Shown here piece by piece: positions 6,715 to 15,093 of a stretch of DNA of 43,408 bases (position 1 is its first letter; every line of letters begins with the position of its first letter). This DNA is from JAKPNF01 sp031556275 (lineage in GTDB: Bacteria; Verrucomicrobiota; Verrucomicrobiia; Opitutales; JAKPNF01). Made by a program: the position numbers and the translations under genes. The notes under the pieces are model-generated. The model was not told the DNA's origin. It was given only the letters and a program-made list of their open reading frames with translations, and made no database searches. The stretch lies in assembly GCA_031556275.1 (NCBI GenBank), contig JAVBTG010000021.1, forward strand, positions 1-43,408, read 5' to 3'.

Positions 6715-9336
6715 TTAGCGACGGCGGCGGATGGCCACGGTGAGCGCCAACAGGGCGAACAGGGCGAACAGGGCGGCGGACGCCGCCGGCTCGGGGATGA
6801 TCGTTGCTTGGAGTATTTTCTTGCCGGCGCCGTCAACCCAGGCGTAGTTGGCGGTGAGACCAACCAAACCTTGCGAGACATAGTCGAGATTATCTTCGCC
6901 CACCAGGGTGGTGACGGTGACCAGGTCGACAATGTCGCCGTTTTTCAGGCCCGAAATGCCGCCGAAGTCGATGGTGATCTCGGTGGCGCCTTCGATGGTG
7001 AGGCTGGAGATGGCGATGCCGGTGGCCAAGTCTGCCGCAGCAATCGTGACAGGGGCTCCGGCGGCGATGACGGTGTCGGAGAGTTTCGCCCCGGTCATGA
7101 GCACCATGGAGCTGACGCTCGTGTAGGAAGTCGCGAGCGGCGCCGCCACATTGCCGACGTAGAGGGTGCTGTTCACCGTCCCGTTGGCGCCGACGGACAA
7201 TACCGTGGCGCCGGAAACGATGCCGGTGCCTGAAACGTTGAGCGAGCCCGTGCCGGTGAGGCCGATGTTGAGCGCGGCCGTGGTGGTGCCTCCGGCGATG
7301 GCTAACTTGCCGCCCGTGACATTGACAATGCCTGTCGCAGTGGTCTGGCCGATCTCAAGGAGCCGATAAGCGCGCGCCTCGCCGCCCGTAATCGTCATGC
7401 TACCGCTGCCCGATCCCGTACCCACAACCAAACGGCCAGTTCCGAACTTGGCCGTGTCGTCGATGAGGTTGATTTCCGAGCCATCGCGCAGGTAAGTCCA
7501 CGCGGGGGCGTCCGAGAGACCGAAAGCCGTTGCCGCGGCGCCGGCGCCGCCGAGGTTGACGACGGTGTTGGAGAGGATTGTCTTCGCTGTGCTGACCTGG
7601 TTTTCCCAAATCCAAGCCGAAACGGTGGAATTGGCCCACACATGGCCGTCGGCGACGGCATCGCCGACGAGGAGCCTGCCGTTTACAGTGAAGTAGGAGT
7701 TTGTGAGATTCAGGCGAGAGCCCGTGGAGAGCGTCACGACGGTGTTTGCGTGGGATGCGGCCGAGACCGTTGCGTTTGTGGCGTAAATCGAACTGTTTGC
7801 CAATGAAATCAGCACCCCTCCCGCCAAATGTCCGCCTTGGGACACGGTAACCACGGAACCGGAAAGGCTGGTGCGGCCCATGTTCAAGATGCCGTTCGCG
7901 CCAATGGAAATCGTGCTGTTGATGAAGTTGGTGTGCGAAAAAATCACGTCGTCAGTCACCGCCGCCGCAACCGTTGACCCCAGATTGATGGTGGAGCCGC
8001 TGAATGTTGTACGAGAGGTGGCCGTGTCCGCCTCCAAAACGACTGTGTTGATGGTGGAATTGGTCAAAGTGCTGTTTTGCGTGCCTCCAAAACGCAGGCG
8101 AGTGCCCGCAGAGATGGTGGTGTTAGTCGCCGACAAGGTTCCCGAGGCGTAGTTGCCGGTCACGTTCAATGTCGATCCGGTCAGGGTGACTGCCGCCGTT
8201 GTCGCGGTGAGGCTGCCTGCGCTGATGGTGGAGTTGTTTGCGGACAAGACACCGGATGTGTAGTTGCCGGTCACATCCAATTTCGATCCTGTTAGGGTGA
8301 CTGTTTTCGCCGCCGTTGTCGAGCTGAGGTTATTCGCGCTGATGGTGGAATTGGTGGACGACAAGTTTCCCGCAATGTAGTTGCCGGTTACGCTCAATGT
8401 CGACCCGCTCACGGCGACGTTCGCCAAGGTCGTGGTGAGTGTTTGCGCGCTCACGCTTGAGCTGTTGGTGATGGTGATGGTCGACCCGGCTCCCGAGGCG
8501 GTGACAGTTTTAAACGAGCCGCTGCCGCCGTTGAACACCATCGTGGAGTTTGTCAGCAGCGAGAATGTGGAATTGGTGCTGTTAAATGTGCCGCCGTTGA
8601 CGGTCAGGCTGCTGGCGGAACCGATATTGCCGGACACACTCGTGTGGTTGAGCACCGAATGCGTCCCCATGGTGAGGTTGCCGATGCCGTAATCGTCGGC
8701 GGCGGTGTAGTTGCCGATGACAAGGTTACCGGTGACATTCATGGTGGCGTGCTGGCCTGCGAGCGAGCTTGTGCCATCGCCGAGTGTCAGGTAAGCGCGG
8801 CCCCACCGGCGCCCTAACTCCACGTTGCCGTTATTGATCCATGTGCTGGTGCCGTCGATATCAAGATACGCGTCAACGGTCTTGCCGAAATCAAGGAGCG
8901 TTTGAACCCCGCGCGACATCATCAGGAATTTTACGGTGACGGTGGAATTGTTTATTACGGAGACGGTGGAATTCTTGTTTTCTATGGTGGTGAGTCCGCC
9001 GCCGCCGATTGCAAAGCCCGAGGAAGTGTCACTCGTCGAAAATTTCGAATTTGATATCGTGAGCGAGCCGTTGCTGGTGGCGCCACGCCCGACGCCGAAA
9101 GTGGTGAACACAGCGGACCCCATGTCGACGTCTTCCATCCACGCGGCGTCCCCGTTGGTGACGGTGATTGCGTCGCCGTTCGCGGGGAGCGTGCCACCCC
9201 AGTTTTCAGGCGAGGACCACAAGTATTTGTTCTCGGAGTTGGAGAGCGTTTGCTGGAATGTTGCGCCGAACGCGTTGGCGAACGTGGCGAGCGCGAGGAG
9301 TGCGGGGATTAGGGCGATGCCTTTCATGGAATGCAT
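6715..9336 (-). CDS. Large repeat-rich PEP-CTERM surface protein
   Basis: An 873-residue exported protein. It starts with a signal peptide (MKGIALIPALLALATFANA). The body is very rich in Ser, Thr, Asn, Gly and Val and is built of short repeating phrases such as STI/STV, VTGN and TTISAG, as expected for a beta-helix or passenger-like stalk. It ends PEPAASAALFALFALLALTVAIRRRR-like: a PEP motif, a hydrophobic segment and an Arg cluster, the signal recognised and cleaved by exosortases. Two start codons are close (9336 and 9327), and I took the outer one. Function is probably surface or matrix attachment. It faces the DUF4114-like sorted protein across a 529-base gap, and an exosortase is encoded 4 kb away. 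Confidence 0.85.
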   Translation of the reverse strand: MHSMKGIALIPALLALATFANAFGATFQQTLSNSENKYLWSSPENWGGTLPANGDAITVTNGDAAWMEDVDMGSAVFTTFGVGRGATSNGSLTISNSKFSTSDTSSGFAIGGGGLTTIENKNSTVSVINNSTVTVKFLMMSRGVQTLLDFGKTVDAYLDIDGTSTWINNGNVELGRRWGRAYLTLGDGTSSLAGQHATMNVTGNLVIGNYTAADDYGIGNLTMGTHSVLNHTSVSGNIGSASSLTVNGGTFNSTNSTFSLLTNSTMVFNGGSGSFKTVTASGAGSTITITNSSSVSAQTLTTTLANVAVSGSTLSVTGNYIAGNLSSTNSTISANNLSSTTAAKTVTLTGSKLDVTGNYTSGVLSANNSTISAGSLTATTAAVTLTGSTLNVTGNYASGTLSATNTTISAGTRLRFGGTQNSTLTNSTINTVVLEADTATSRTTFSGSTINLGSTVAAAVTDDVIFSHTNFINSTISIGANGILNMGRTSLSGSVVTVSQGGHLAGGVLISLANSSIYATNATVSAASHANTVVTLSTGSRLNLTNSYFTVNGRLLVGDAVADGHVWANSTVSAWIWENQVSTAKTILSNTVVNLGGAGAAATAFGLSDAPAWTYLRDGSEINLIDDTAKFGTGRLVVGTGSGSGSMTITGGEARAYRLLEIGQTTATGIVNVTGGKLAIAGGTTTAALNIGLTGTGSLNVSGTGIVSGATVLSVGANGTVNSTLYVGNVAAPLATSYTSVSSMVLMTGAKLSDTVIAAGAPVTIAAADLATGIAISSLTIEGATEITIDFGGISGLKNGDIVDLVTVTTLVGEDNLDYVSQGLVGLTANYAWVDGAGKKILQATIIPEPAASAALFALFALLALTVAIRRRR
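8113..8450. repeat. Three tandem repeats of about 111-117 bp inside the PEP-CTERM gene
   Basis: Units start at about 8113, 8224 and 8341, each opening GATGGTGG and containing TAGTTGCCGG(T)TAC/CAC some 38 bases later (8150, 8261, 8378). In the protein they give repeated blocks of roughly 37-39 residues with a VTLTGSxLxVTGNYxSG consensus. Unit divergence shows the array is old, but it could still expand or contract by recombination. Confidence 0.8.
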
Positions 9337-9865
9337 GAGGGGGATAGGTGAGGATAAAAAAGAGGGGGATAAATGAGTGTTTTTGAAAAAACGTTTTTGC
9401 GTTTTTTGAAGATAGCGTCCGTTCGCATCGGAAGGCAAGGCTTATTTATAGGTTTTGTGCTTTTCTGCCAAAAAATTACAAGCTGCGGCGCGGCGATCTG
9501 GCGGGCTCAAGGAAGGAAGAGATATGCGTGGTTAATCGGCCAAAAAACGGGGCGTATGAAAGCGGCGGATAAAAATCGAGCGGTGGCCTGTGCTGGGTTA
9601 TGCCAAAACGCCGATATCTGCTGCTTTTCAATAAAAATGACATTTAATTCATTGATGTAAAATAGATTACATATTTTGAGATGTTTTGGAGTGTCTGTGT
9701 CACTCATTGTGTTTGACTCAAATGTAATTATGGGGTGTGATATAGACTGGTAAGGGTATAGATTGAGGCTCTGTCACGGTGACGGATATCTTTTTCTAGA
9801 ACCTTGCCAAATGTTGGGTTTTTTTGATAGGATTTATGCCAACGGGTAGCACTTATCGCACAGCC
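9337..9865. other. Divergent intergenic region between two sorted surface-protein genes
   Basis: A 529-base gap with no convincing gene. Its middle (about 9630-9760) is clearly more AT-rich than the flanks, as expected of promoters. A perfect 11-base palindrome GTCACGGTGAC sits at about 9774-9784, between the putative promoter for the rightward gene and its start codon, and could be an operator. No promoter for the leftward gene stands out. Confidence 0.5.
9713..9741 (+). promoter_or_regulatory. Candidate sigma-70-type promoter for the DUF4114-like gene
   Basis: TTGACT (9713-9718), a 17-base spacer and TGTGAT (9736-9741). The -35 hexamer is good and the -10 is weak (4 of 6). Transcription would start near 9748, leaving a leader of about 118 bases that contains the GTCACGGTGAC palindrome. 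Confidence 0.25.
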
Positions 9866-10624
9866 ATGAAAAAGACAGCCATCTCACTCTTTGTGATTGC
9901 CACGCTTGCGCTCAATGCCGCGCAAATGACGACGACGCAGACCCCGCTCATCGCGGAGAACGACGCCATCATGCGCGAGTTGTTCACGGGTATCGACGAC
10001 TCGGGCGCATCGTCGACTTGGGGCACCACGCGTTTGAACATGTCGGAGGTTTTCGGCGTCGATTTCGACTCCGGCAAATACGACGTGCGTGTGGTTGCGC
10101 TCTCCACCAATTTCGGCATCCAGGGTCAGAACCTCGGGGTCTTCAACGCTTACGGCGTGGAAGGCAGCATGACGCAGGTTCCCGACGGCTACCGCTCCTA
10201 CGAGGGGCAGGAGTCCTTCATCTCCTACGCCGAGGGCGAAGCGCCCAGCTTCTTGGCCTACAGCGCCCTGTTGGACAAGACCTATAACCTGATGGACAAC
10301 TCCAACGGGATTTTCGGCTGGGAGGAAACGTCGGTTTCCACTTGGTACTACGAGACGGACGCGGACGGCGTGGTGCAGCTCAAGCAAAGCGACCTCAAGA
10401 CGCTCCTCGTGGGCTTTGAGGACAGCAACGGCATCTGGGACTGGGACCACAACGACTTGATCTGGGCCGTCCAGATCGTCGAAAAAGACCAAGCCGGCTT
10501 GGCTTCCAAGTATACCTCCCAGCCCAGCGGCCAGCCTCTTCCCGGCGTGTTGGCCTGCCTGTTCGCCGCGGCGATCGCGCTGCCGGCCTACGCCCGTATC
10601 AAGAAGGGCAAGGCCAAGGCGTAA
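9866..10624 (+). CDS. Exported DUF4114-like protein with a PLPG-type C-terminal sorting tail
   Basis: A 252-residue protein with a signal peptide (MKKTAISLFVIATLALNAAQ). Near residue 195 it has LVGFEDSNGIWDWDHNDLIW, the Asp/Asn-rich signature of DUF4114-like domains of secreted proteins, probably binding calcium. The C terminus has the tripartite layout of an exosortase signal, but with a PLPG motif instead of PEP: QPLPG, a hydrophobic stretch (VLACLFAAAIALPAYA) and a basic tail (RIKKGKAKA). It is followed by a strong terminator, then by the TPR-exosortase-EpsI set, so it is a natural candidate substrate for that exosortase. The open frame extends 14 codons upstream of ATG 9866, but the signal peptide fixes the start. 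Confidence 0.78.
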   Translation: MKKTAISLFVIATLALNAAQMTTTQTPLIAENDAIMRELFTGIDDSGASSTWGTTRLNMSEVFGVDFDSGKYDVRVVALSTNFGIQGQNLGVFNAYGVEGSMTQVPDGYRSYEGQESFISYAEGEAPSFLAYSALLDKTYNLMDNSNGIFGWEETSVSTWYYETDADGVVQLKQSDLKTLLVGFEDSNGIWDWDHNDLIWAVQIVEKDQAGLASKYTSQPSGQPLPGVLACLFAAAIALPAYARIKKGKAKA

Positions 10625-10654
10625 GCCTAAGGATGTTGCTTGAATTTTGATTTT

Positions 10655-10688
10655 AACACGAGGCCCTGTAATGGGCCTCGTGTTTTTT
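10655..10688 (+). terminator. Rho-independent terminator after the DUF4114-like gene
   Basis: A 12-bp perfect GC-rich stem (AACACGAGGCCC, 10655-10666, with 10673-10684), a six-base loop and a T-run. It probably makes the sorted protein a separate high-level transcript, distinct from the sorting genes that follow. Confidence 0.9.
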
Positions 10689-10727
10689 AATCACCGGGGG
10701 TAGAACTTTAAAAAACACTAAAAATAA

Positions 10728-13061
10728 ATGGCTGCGAAGAAAAAATTACGGACCGTGTCCATTTTTGTGGCACTCGTGTTGTTGGTGATGACCGTCGGTG
10801 CGATGGTTTATTTTTCGGTGTTCCACGACAAGACGTCCGCGCAGCTCATCTTGGCCAAGGCCGCCCTCGATAGCGGGGACAAGGAGAAGGCGTACAATAT
10901 CTACCACGCCATATCGCTGGCCGATAAAACCTCGGAGGAGACGTACCGGGCGCTGGCGGAACTTTCGGAGGAAAGATCGGACTACAAGGCCGCCGGATAT
11001 TTCTGGGCGCAGGCGGCGAGGCTCAATCCGCTGGACAAAACCCTTGGCGCCAAGGCGCTGGAGTGCGTCGCCGTTTCCCGAAGCGACAACCTGCTGGCCA
11101 TCCGATACGAAGAGGTGCAGGACAAGGCGGGCCTGCCCGAGGATTTGCGCTTCACGATCGCGATGACGCTTTTGCGGCTGAGAAAGACCGCCGACTTGGA
11201 CGCCCTGTATCAGACCTTCGAGACCGCGCAGTATAAGGATTTGCTGGACGCCTACAAGCTCATCGCGGAGCGCAAGGGCATGGATTTGGCGCAGAAGATT
11301 TTTGAGGACGCCTCGGCCTCCAAAAACAGGGCGGTGGCCAACCAGGCCCTAATGGGGCTGGCCATCTGCAAGTCGATGACGGACAATATCGATCTGGCCC
11401 TCTCCCTGCTCGAGCGGATCGAGGATCCCGCCTTGGCACTCAAGGGCGACAAACTCATATTTGAGGGCCGCCTGCTGCGCTCAAAGGGCGACGGCAAAAA
11501 GGCCTTGGAGAAATTCACGCAGGCTGAGCGCCTGCAGCGGGGGAACCTGATCCTCGTCGTCGAATTGGCGGAGCTGGCCTACTCGATGGAGAACGCACAG
11601 GTGCTTGAGCAATTGCTCGAAAGCCTCGCGGCCTACAATAAGGACATGCTGACGCTGCGGTACTATTTCGCGGGGCTGCTGGCGGGCGTGAACCATAACT
11701 GGAGCGAGGCGGCCAAGAATTTGGAGATCTCGGGCAATTTTAGAAAGACGCTGCCCGCGCGGCTGCTCGCGATCAAGTGCGCGACGGAGAACAACGACGC
11801 CAACCTCGCGGCGCTGGGTTTGGCGGCGCTGCCCGTTCAGGACTTGTCGCCCCAGATGCGCGTGAACATCGTGAACGCGCTGGTGCCGCTGCTGAAAAAG
11901 AACCAGGGCAACAAGAACCTCTACAACGCGATGTACAAGCTCGCGCCGGATAATATTTTCACGAACGCCTTGGTCATGCGGGATTCGTTGGAAAAAGGTG
12001 AATTCGCAAACGCGATGAGCGAGGCGGAGAAAGTCCTTGCGGCGGATCCCTACGACAAGGCGTCGGTCGTGGTCGCCTGCGTCGCGGCGCTGAACCTGAA
12101 GCGGCCCGACGTGGTGTTGAAGCGCGCCGCCATATATTTGGAGAAAAATCCGGATGACATCGACCTGCGCCTGCTGGTGGCGCGCGCCTACATCCAAAAG
12201 GGCGATCTGGCGCAGGCCAAAGCCAATTACATGCTGGCCTTGCGGGCCAGCGACAACGCGGCGATCGTCGCGGAGGAGGCCGGCTTTTTCTTCGTGTACA
12301 ACAACTTTGAGGCGGATTTGAAGGCGCTGCTCGCGACGCTGGGGACGAAGGAGTCCGCCGTGCAAAAATCGCTGGGCTTGGCGCTGGAGGCGGAGGCTTT
12401 GATCCGCGCCGCCGACCGCGCGGGCGCGGCGGAAAAGCTGCGGGCAGCCATAAAGCTCACGCCTAAGGCGGAGCCTCTGTACGGCGTTTTGGCGGCCTGT
12501 TATATTGCCTTGGGCAAAGGGCCGCAGGCGCGCGAAGTGTTCGAGGAAGGCATCGCGGCGACGGGCGGGATGAATCTGAAATTCCAATTCGCGCTGCTTT
12601 TGTGCGAGGGTTCCAAGGAAGAGGCCGCCGAGGCGTTGGCCATTTTGAAGGCGCTGAACGCGGCGCGCCCGAACGACAAGAACATACTGATGATGACGGC
12701 CGTCGCGCAGCTCAAACTCGGGGCCGCGGAGGACGCCTTGGACTCGGCCCGAAAAGCGCAGGAACTGGCGCCCAACGCTCCAGGCATCTTTTTCCTGATC
12801 GGCAAAATCATGTTCGAGCTCGGGCGGCACGACGGGGCGACTTACAATTTTGAGCGCGCGATCCTGCAGGACGAGAACAACCCGGAAATCAAAAAAATGC
12901 TGATAAAGGCGCTGGAGATGGGGATCGCCGCCAACCCGCCGCAGATGCAAAAACGCCTGTATCTCGAGAGACTTTTGAGGTTCAACCCCACGGACGAAAA
13001 GGCCAAGGCGATGCTGGACGGCATCAACAAGGCCATTTCCGAGAGCCGCAATGCAAAATAG
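10728..13061 (+). CDS. Membrane-anchored TPR protein of the exosortase locus
   Basis: A 777-residue protein with one N-terminal membrane segment (about residues 9-30, VSIFVALVLLVMTVGAMVYF) and no signal-peptidase site. The rest is almost entirely alpha-helical tetratricopeptide-type repeats, with recurring A-x-x-x-Y/G-x-A-x-x-L patterns and NP turns. TPR proteins of this size are a regular companion of exosortase loci (PrsT-like), where they are thought to scaffold export or exopolysaccharide assembly; the role here is inferred from that. The exosortase start codon lies 11 bases inside its 3' end, so the two are translationally coupled. Confidence 0.85.
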   Translation: MAAKKKLRTVSIFVALVLLVMTVGAMVYFSVFHDKTSAQLILAKAALDSGDKEKAYNIYHAISLADKTSEETYRALAELSEERSDYKAAGYFWAQAARLNPLDKTLGAKALECVAVSRSDNLLAIRYEEVQDKAGLPEDLRFTIAMTLLRLRKTADLDALYQTFETAQYKDLLDAYKLIAERKGMDLAQKIFEDASASKNRAVANQALMGLAICKSMTDNIDLALSLLERIEDPALALKGDKLIFEGRLLRSKGDGKKALEKFTQAERLQRGNLILVVELAELAYSMENAQVLEQLLESLAAYNKDMLTLRYYFAGLLAGVNHNWSEAAKNLEISGNFRKTLPARLLAIKCATENNDANLAALGLAALPVQDLSPQMRVNIVNALVPLLKKNQGNKNLYNAMYKLAPDNIFTNALVMRDSLEKGEFANAMSEAEKVLAADPYDKASVVVACVAALNLKRPDVVLKRAAIYLEKNPDDIDLRLLVARAYIQKGDLAQAKANYMLALRASDNAAIVAEEAGFFFVYNNFEADLKALLATLGTKESAVQKSLGLALEAEALIRAADRAGAAEKLRAAIKLTPKAEPLYGVLAACYIALGKGPQAREVFEEGIAATGGMNLKFQFALLLCEGSKEEAAEALAILKALNAARPNDKNILMMTAVAQLKLGAAEDALDSARKAQELAPNAPGIFFLIGKIMFELGRHDGATYNFERAILQDENNPEIKKMLIKALEMGIAANPPQMQKRLYLERLLRFNPTDEKAKAMLDGINKAISESRNAK

Positions 13062-13884
13062 GTTTTTCAGGCATATCGCCAAATATCCTTTTGGCATGAA
13101 GGCGTTGATCGCCTTCGTGATGCTGTGGAGCTTGTGGAACGCGTGCAACTCGTCCCTGAAGGAGTCGGCGTTGGCGCTCTGGGGGCTGGGGTTGGCGATG
13201 TTTTTTGTCTCGTGGAGGGAGTACAACCCAAGCGCGATTTCGCCGTTTATTTTGAAGGCGATCGCGTTCGGGCTGGTCGGGCTGAGTTTTCTTTTTTCCG
13301 GCCCGAACGAATGGTGCCTGTTTTTGATAGCGCTGGGGACGGGGGTGTTTTTCGACAAGCTCAAGGCGCCGCAAAAATTGGTCTTCCCCTTCCTCATCTG
13401 GATATGGGCGGTGCCCAACTGCGAGAATTTGCACCTGATCATCAGCCACCCGATGCGCGTGATCGGCGCGATTGTCTCGGCCGGGGTGCTGAATCTTTTC
13501 GGGATATCGGCCGCCGCCGACGGCACGATGATAAACATCGACGGGATGCCGGTGGCCATCACCACGGCGTGCAGCGGCGTCGAGCAGTTGGAGGCGATGG
13601 TCCTGGTCGGGTGGCTGTGCGCCAGCTACATGCACCGAAAGACGCTTTTGCGCCTGGTGCATTTCTCGACGATCATACCGATTATTTTGGCGTGCAATAT
13701 CCTGCGCCTGACCGTCACGCTCGCGGGGGCGCACAAGTACGGCGAGGTGTTTTTGTCCGACACGGTGCACACGGCGCTGGGCTTTGCCACGGTGTTTTTG
13801 GTGTTGTTGATTTTTGTGGGGGTGGGGGAACTTTTCCGCGAACGGCCCGACGAAAAACCCGCCGAGGCGAAGGAGGCTCAATGA
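13051..13884 (+). CDS. Exosortase/archaeosortase family transpeptidase
   Basis: A 277-residue polytopic membrane protein with the three invariant exosortase residues in the usual places: Cys174 in TTACSGVEQ, Arg219 in CNILRL, and His240 in DTVHTALGF. Upstream, the FPFLIWIWAVPNCENL segment and LNLFGI match the membrane part of the family. Exosortases cleave PEP-CTERM-type signals at the outer face of the inner membrane and hand the protein on for attachment or release. The gene overlaps the TPR gene by 11 bases and the EpsI-like gene by ATGA, forming a tight operon. Likely substrates are the PLPG-tailed protein at 9866 and the PEP-CTERM protein at 6715. Confidence 0.93.
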   Translation: MQNRFFRHIAKYPFGMKALIAFVMLWSLWNACNSSLKESALALWGLGLAMFFVSWREYNPSAISPFILKAIAFGLVGLSFLFSGPNEWCLFLIALGTGVFFDKLKAPQKLVFPFLIWIWAVPNCENLHLIISHPMRVIGAIVSAGVLNLFGISAAADGTMINIDGMPVAITTACSGVEQLEAMVLVGWLCASYMHRKTLLRLVHFSTIIPIILACNILRLTVTLAGAHKYGEVFLSDTVHTALGFATVFLVLLIFVGVGELFRERPDEKPAEAKEAQ

Positions 13885-14981
13885 AGCCGTTGCTCAAAAA
13901 CATCCTGTTCGCGCTGGCCGCCTTGCCACTGCTTTTAAAGGTGCCCTACCTGACGATGGTGTGGCGCGACACGCCCCTCGACAGCAAGGATATGTATATT
14001 TGGATGTCGCTGCCGGTAGTCGCGTTTCTCTCGGAGGTCATCCGCAGGCGGCTGGGGATTTTCGGCGACGTGAACAATTACAAAAGGCTCACGGCCTGCG
14101 TGCTGGGGTTGGCGGTCGTGGCGTATGCCGTCGTGGCGTTCAAGGTGAACGCCGCCGGGATATTGCTGGGGATCATGATCCTGTCGCTGGCGGTGGAGCT
14201 GCGCTTCGGCCGCAGGATTTTCGTCTCGCAGTTTCCGACGATGTTTTTCGCCGTGCTGTCCTGCCCGTCGCTCTCGTACTGGCTGGACTACTATCTGCAC
14301 ACGGGCATCAGCGAGTCCACCTCTTATTTTCTGATAAAGATATCGTTGGGGATTTCGTTCTTCGCCTTTTGGAATTTGCGCACGCTGGCGAAGGGGCGCT
14401 ATCCGCGGATATCGTCGGTGCTGTTTTTTGTCTTTGCGCTGTTCGCGCTTTTCTTCCTGAAAATCCGCACGCAGACGCTCGAGGCGGGGGCCCCGTTCGA
14501 CATCAACACGGCTAAGCTGCACGCCGCCGACTGGATTTGCGAAAAAATCCCCGTGAGCGCGGCCGACCGGAAGTTTTTCGCGTCCAGCCCGATTGAGCGC
14601 AGGGCCTATTTCAACGACGACTCCAACGTCAATTTGCTCGCGCTGAAGGTGAACGACATCTCCGCCGTCCACCCCATTGGGATTTGCCTGAAAAGCGCCG
14701 GTTACGACGTGTCCTCCTCGAGGCAGATTTATGTGGAGGTGGCGGGCCGCCGCATACAGGTGAACGAGCTGAGGATCTCCAACGAGGGTAGGGAATACAT
14801 GGGCTATGCCTTCTTTTCCAACGGGCGGCTCACGACGGGGGATTTTACGAAATTCCGGTTCTCGAACGCGCGGCAGAATAGATGGATGCATTATCAGATC
14901 ATCGCGCCGTTCACCGAGAGCGAGGAAATCTCGCGGGCGAGGGTGCTGAGCCTTTTGGAGAATTTTGGGACGACGCGCTGA
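13881..14981 (+). CDS. EpsI-like (DUF3485) protein fused to an exosortase-like membrane half without catalytic residues
   Basis: A 366-residue protein. Residues about 5-195 are polytopic. The stretch FPTMFFAVLSCPSLSYWLDYY (about 118-138) followed by ISLGI near 154 resembles the FPFLIWIWAVP...LNLFGI region of the neighbouring exosortase. The expected Cys-Ser-Gly, Arg and His motifs do not follow; instead one more helix leads into a soluble domain. That domain (about 215-360) contains HPIGICLKSAGYDV, like the HPxxCxxxxG block of EpsI/DUF3485, then alternating beta segments and a WMHYQIIAPF end. Exosortase-EpsI fusions are known; here the catalytic half appears lost, presumably because the upstream gene supplies it. 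The start overlaps the exosortase stop (ATGA). Confidence 0.8.
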   Translation: MKPLLKNILFALAALPLLLKVPYLTMVWRDTPLDSKDMYIWMSLPVVAFLSEVIRRRLGIFGDVNNYKRLTACVLGLAVVAYAVVAFKVNAAGILLGIMILSLAVELRFGRRIFVSQFPTMFFAVLSCPSLSYWLDYYLHTGISESTSYFLIKISLGISFFAFWNLRTLAKGRYPRISSVLFFVFALFALFFLKIRTQTLEAGAPFDINTAKLHAADWICEKIPVSAADRKFFASSPIERRAYFNDDSNVNLLALKVNDISAVHPIGICLKSAGYDVSSSRQIYVEVAGRRIQVNELRISNEGREYMGYAFFSNGRLTTGDFTKFRFSNARQNRWMHYQIIAPFTESEEISRARVLSLLENFGTTR

Positions 14982-15019
14982 GTCGGGCGGCGGAAGTTTT
15001 TTAAGATGGCGGCGGGCGG

Positions 15020-15048
15020 TTGATTTTTGGCCGAACCGGGCGTATTTT
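15020..15048 (+). promoter_or_regulatory. Candidate sigma-70-type promoter for the AdiC-like gene
   Basis: TTGATT (15020-15025), an exact 17-base spacer and TATTTT (15043-15048), 45 bases before the ATG at 15094. Both hexamers match 5 of 6, among the best matches I noticed in the window. Confidence 0.5.
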
Positions 15049-15093
15049 GTGTGAGATTTCCCTGCAGAGAATACGCACTCCACGCACGCCGCC

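Noticed and set aside
8113..8450. Possible CRISPR-like spacing of repeated blocks
   Set aside because: Units are contiguous, coding and in frame in the PEP-CTERM gene; there are no unique spacers between identical short repeats.
11481..13565. Long minus-strand frame (694 codons) opposite the TPR and exosortase genes
   Set aside because: Arg/His/Gln-rich low-information translation, antisense to two well-supported genes.
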